Assembly: GCF_040712085.1 (NCBI RefSeq)
Contig: NZ_JBFCVK010000003.1
Location: 366,579-430,578 of the forward strand
DNA: 64,000 nt
Source of the DNA: Aquibaculum sediminis
GTDB lineage: Bacteria > Pseudomonadota > Alphaproteobacteria > Kiloniellales > DSM-21159
Direction of reading: 5' to 3'
Positions 63,989 to 64,000 of the stretch are shown piece by piece. The translations under genes were made by a program, and so were the position numbers. The notes beneath the pieces are model-generated. The model saw only the letters and a list, made by a program, of their open reading frames with translations. It made no database searches and was not told where the DNA came from. Position 1 is the stretch's first letter. The number at the start of each line of letters is the position of its first letter.

Positions 63989-64000
63989 CGGGGGACGGAT

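Overview
The window is GC-rich (about two thirds by eye) and densely coded. It looks like the chromosome of a free-living alphaproteobacterium of the Rhodospirillales/Kiloniellales type. Supporting signs are an LsrB/VtlR-type LysR regulator beside an AbcR-like small RNA, a phoR-pstSCAB-phoU-phoB cluster, an alphaproteobacterial his gene order, PAS_5 and DUF2061 proteins, and an E. coli-like cytochrome bd operon with cydX. Many proteins are rich in Asp and Glu, which would fit a moderately halophilic lineage; that is inference only. I see no rRNA, tRNA or CRISPR array.

Layout. 0.2-4.7 kb: an M19 dipeptidase, then a LysR regulator divergent from a 2-oxoglutarate oxygenase and a DddP-like M24 metalloenzyme. 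4.7-11.3 kb: cydDC divergent from cydABX, with a perfect FNR-type box between them. 11.6-12.9 kb: LsrB/VtlR-like regulator followed by a structured small RNA locus with several anti-Shine-Dalgarno motifs. 12.9-21.7 kb: an orphan ribbon-helix-helix protein; an HDAC-family amidohydrolase with a GntR regulator, divergent from a peptide-type ABC transporter ending in an M20 deacylase. 21.8-28.1 kb: a patchy accessory stretch (DoxX, IS630 remnant, XRE regulator, an ABC ATPase lacking catalytic residues, P450, serine hydrolase, MliC lipoprotein). 28.2-35.9 kb: the phosphate regulon. 36-38.7 kb: small membrane, PAS and TauE proteins and a HIT protein. 38.7-42.4 kb: hisB-hisH-GNAT-hisA-hisF-hisE. 42.5-50.4 kb: remnant toxin-antitoxin pair, zapE, argD-argF-hslO, a low-GC insert flanked by inverted repeats, and glnK-amtB with a sigma-54 promoter. 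50.5-56.7 kb: ubiquinone hydroxylase, lipoprotein, SDR and a TRAP transporter. 56.7-58.7 kb: a nucleotidyltransferase gene cut by an IS5-family element. 58.9-63.7 kb: a copper-resistance cluster.

The genes suggest a respiratory heterotroph. It scavenges peptides or acylated amines, carboxylates, phosphate and ammonium, adapts to low oxygen with cytochrome bd, and detoxifies copper in the periplasm. The points I would follow up first are the small RNA locus beside LsrB/VtlR, the oxygenase plus M24 pair, the two-deacylase transporter locus, the ATPase lacking catalytic residues, and the inverted-repeat-bounded insert between argD and amtB.
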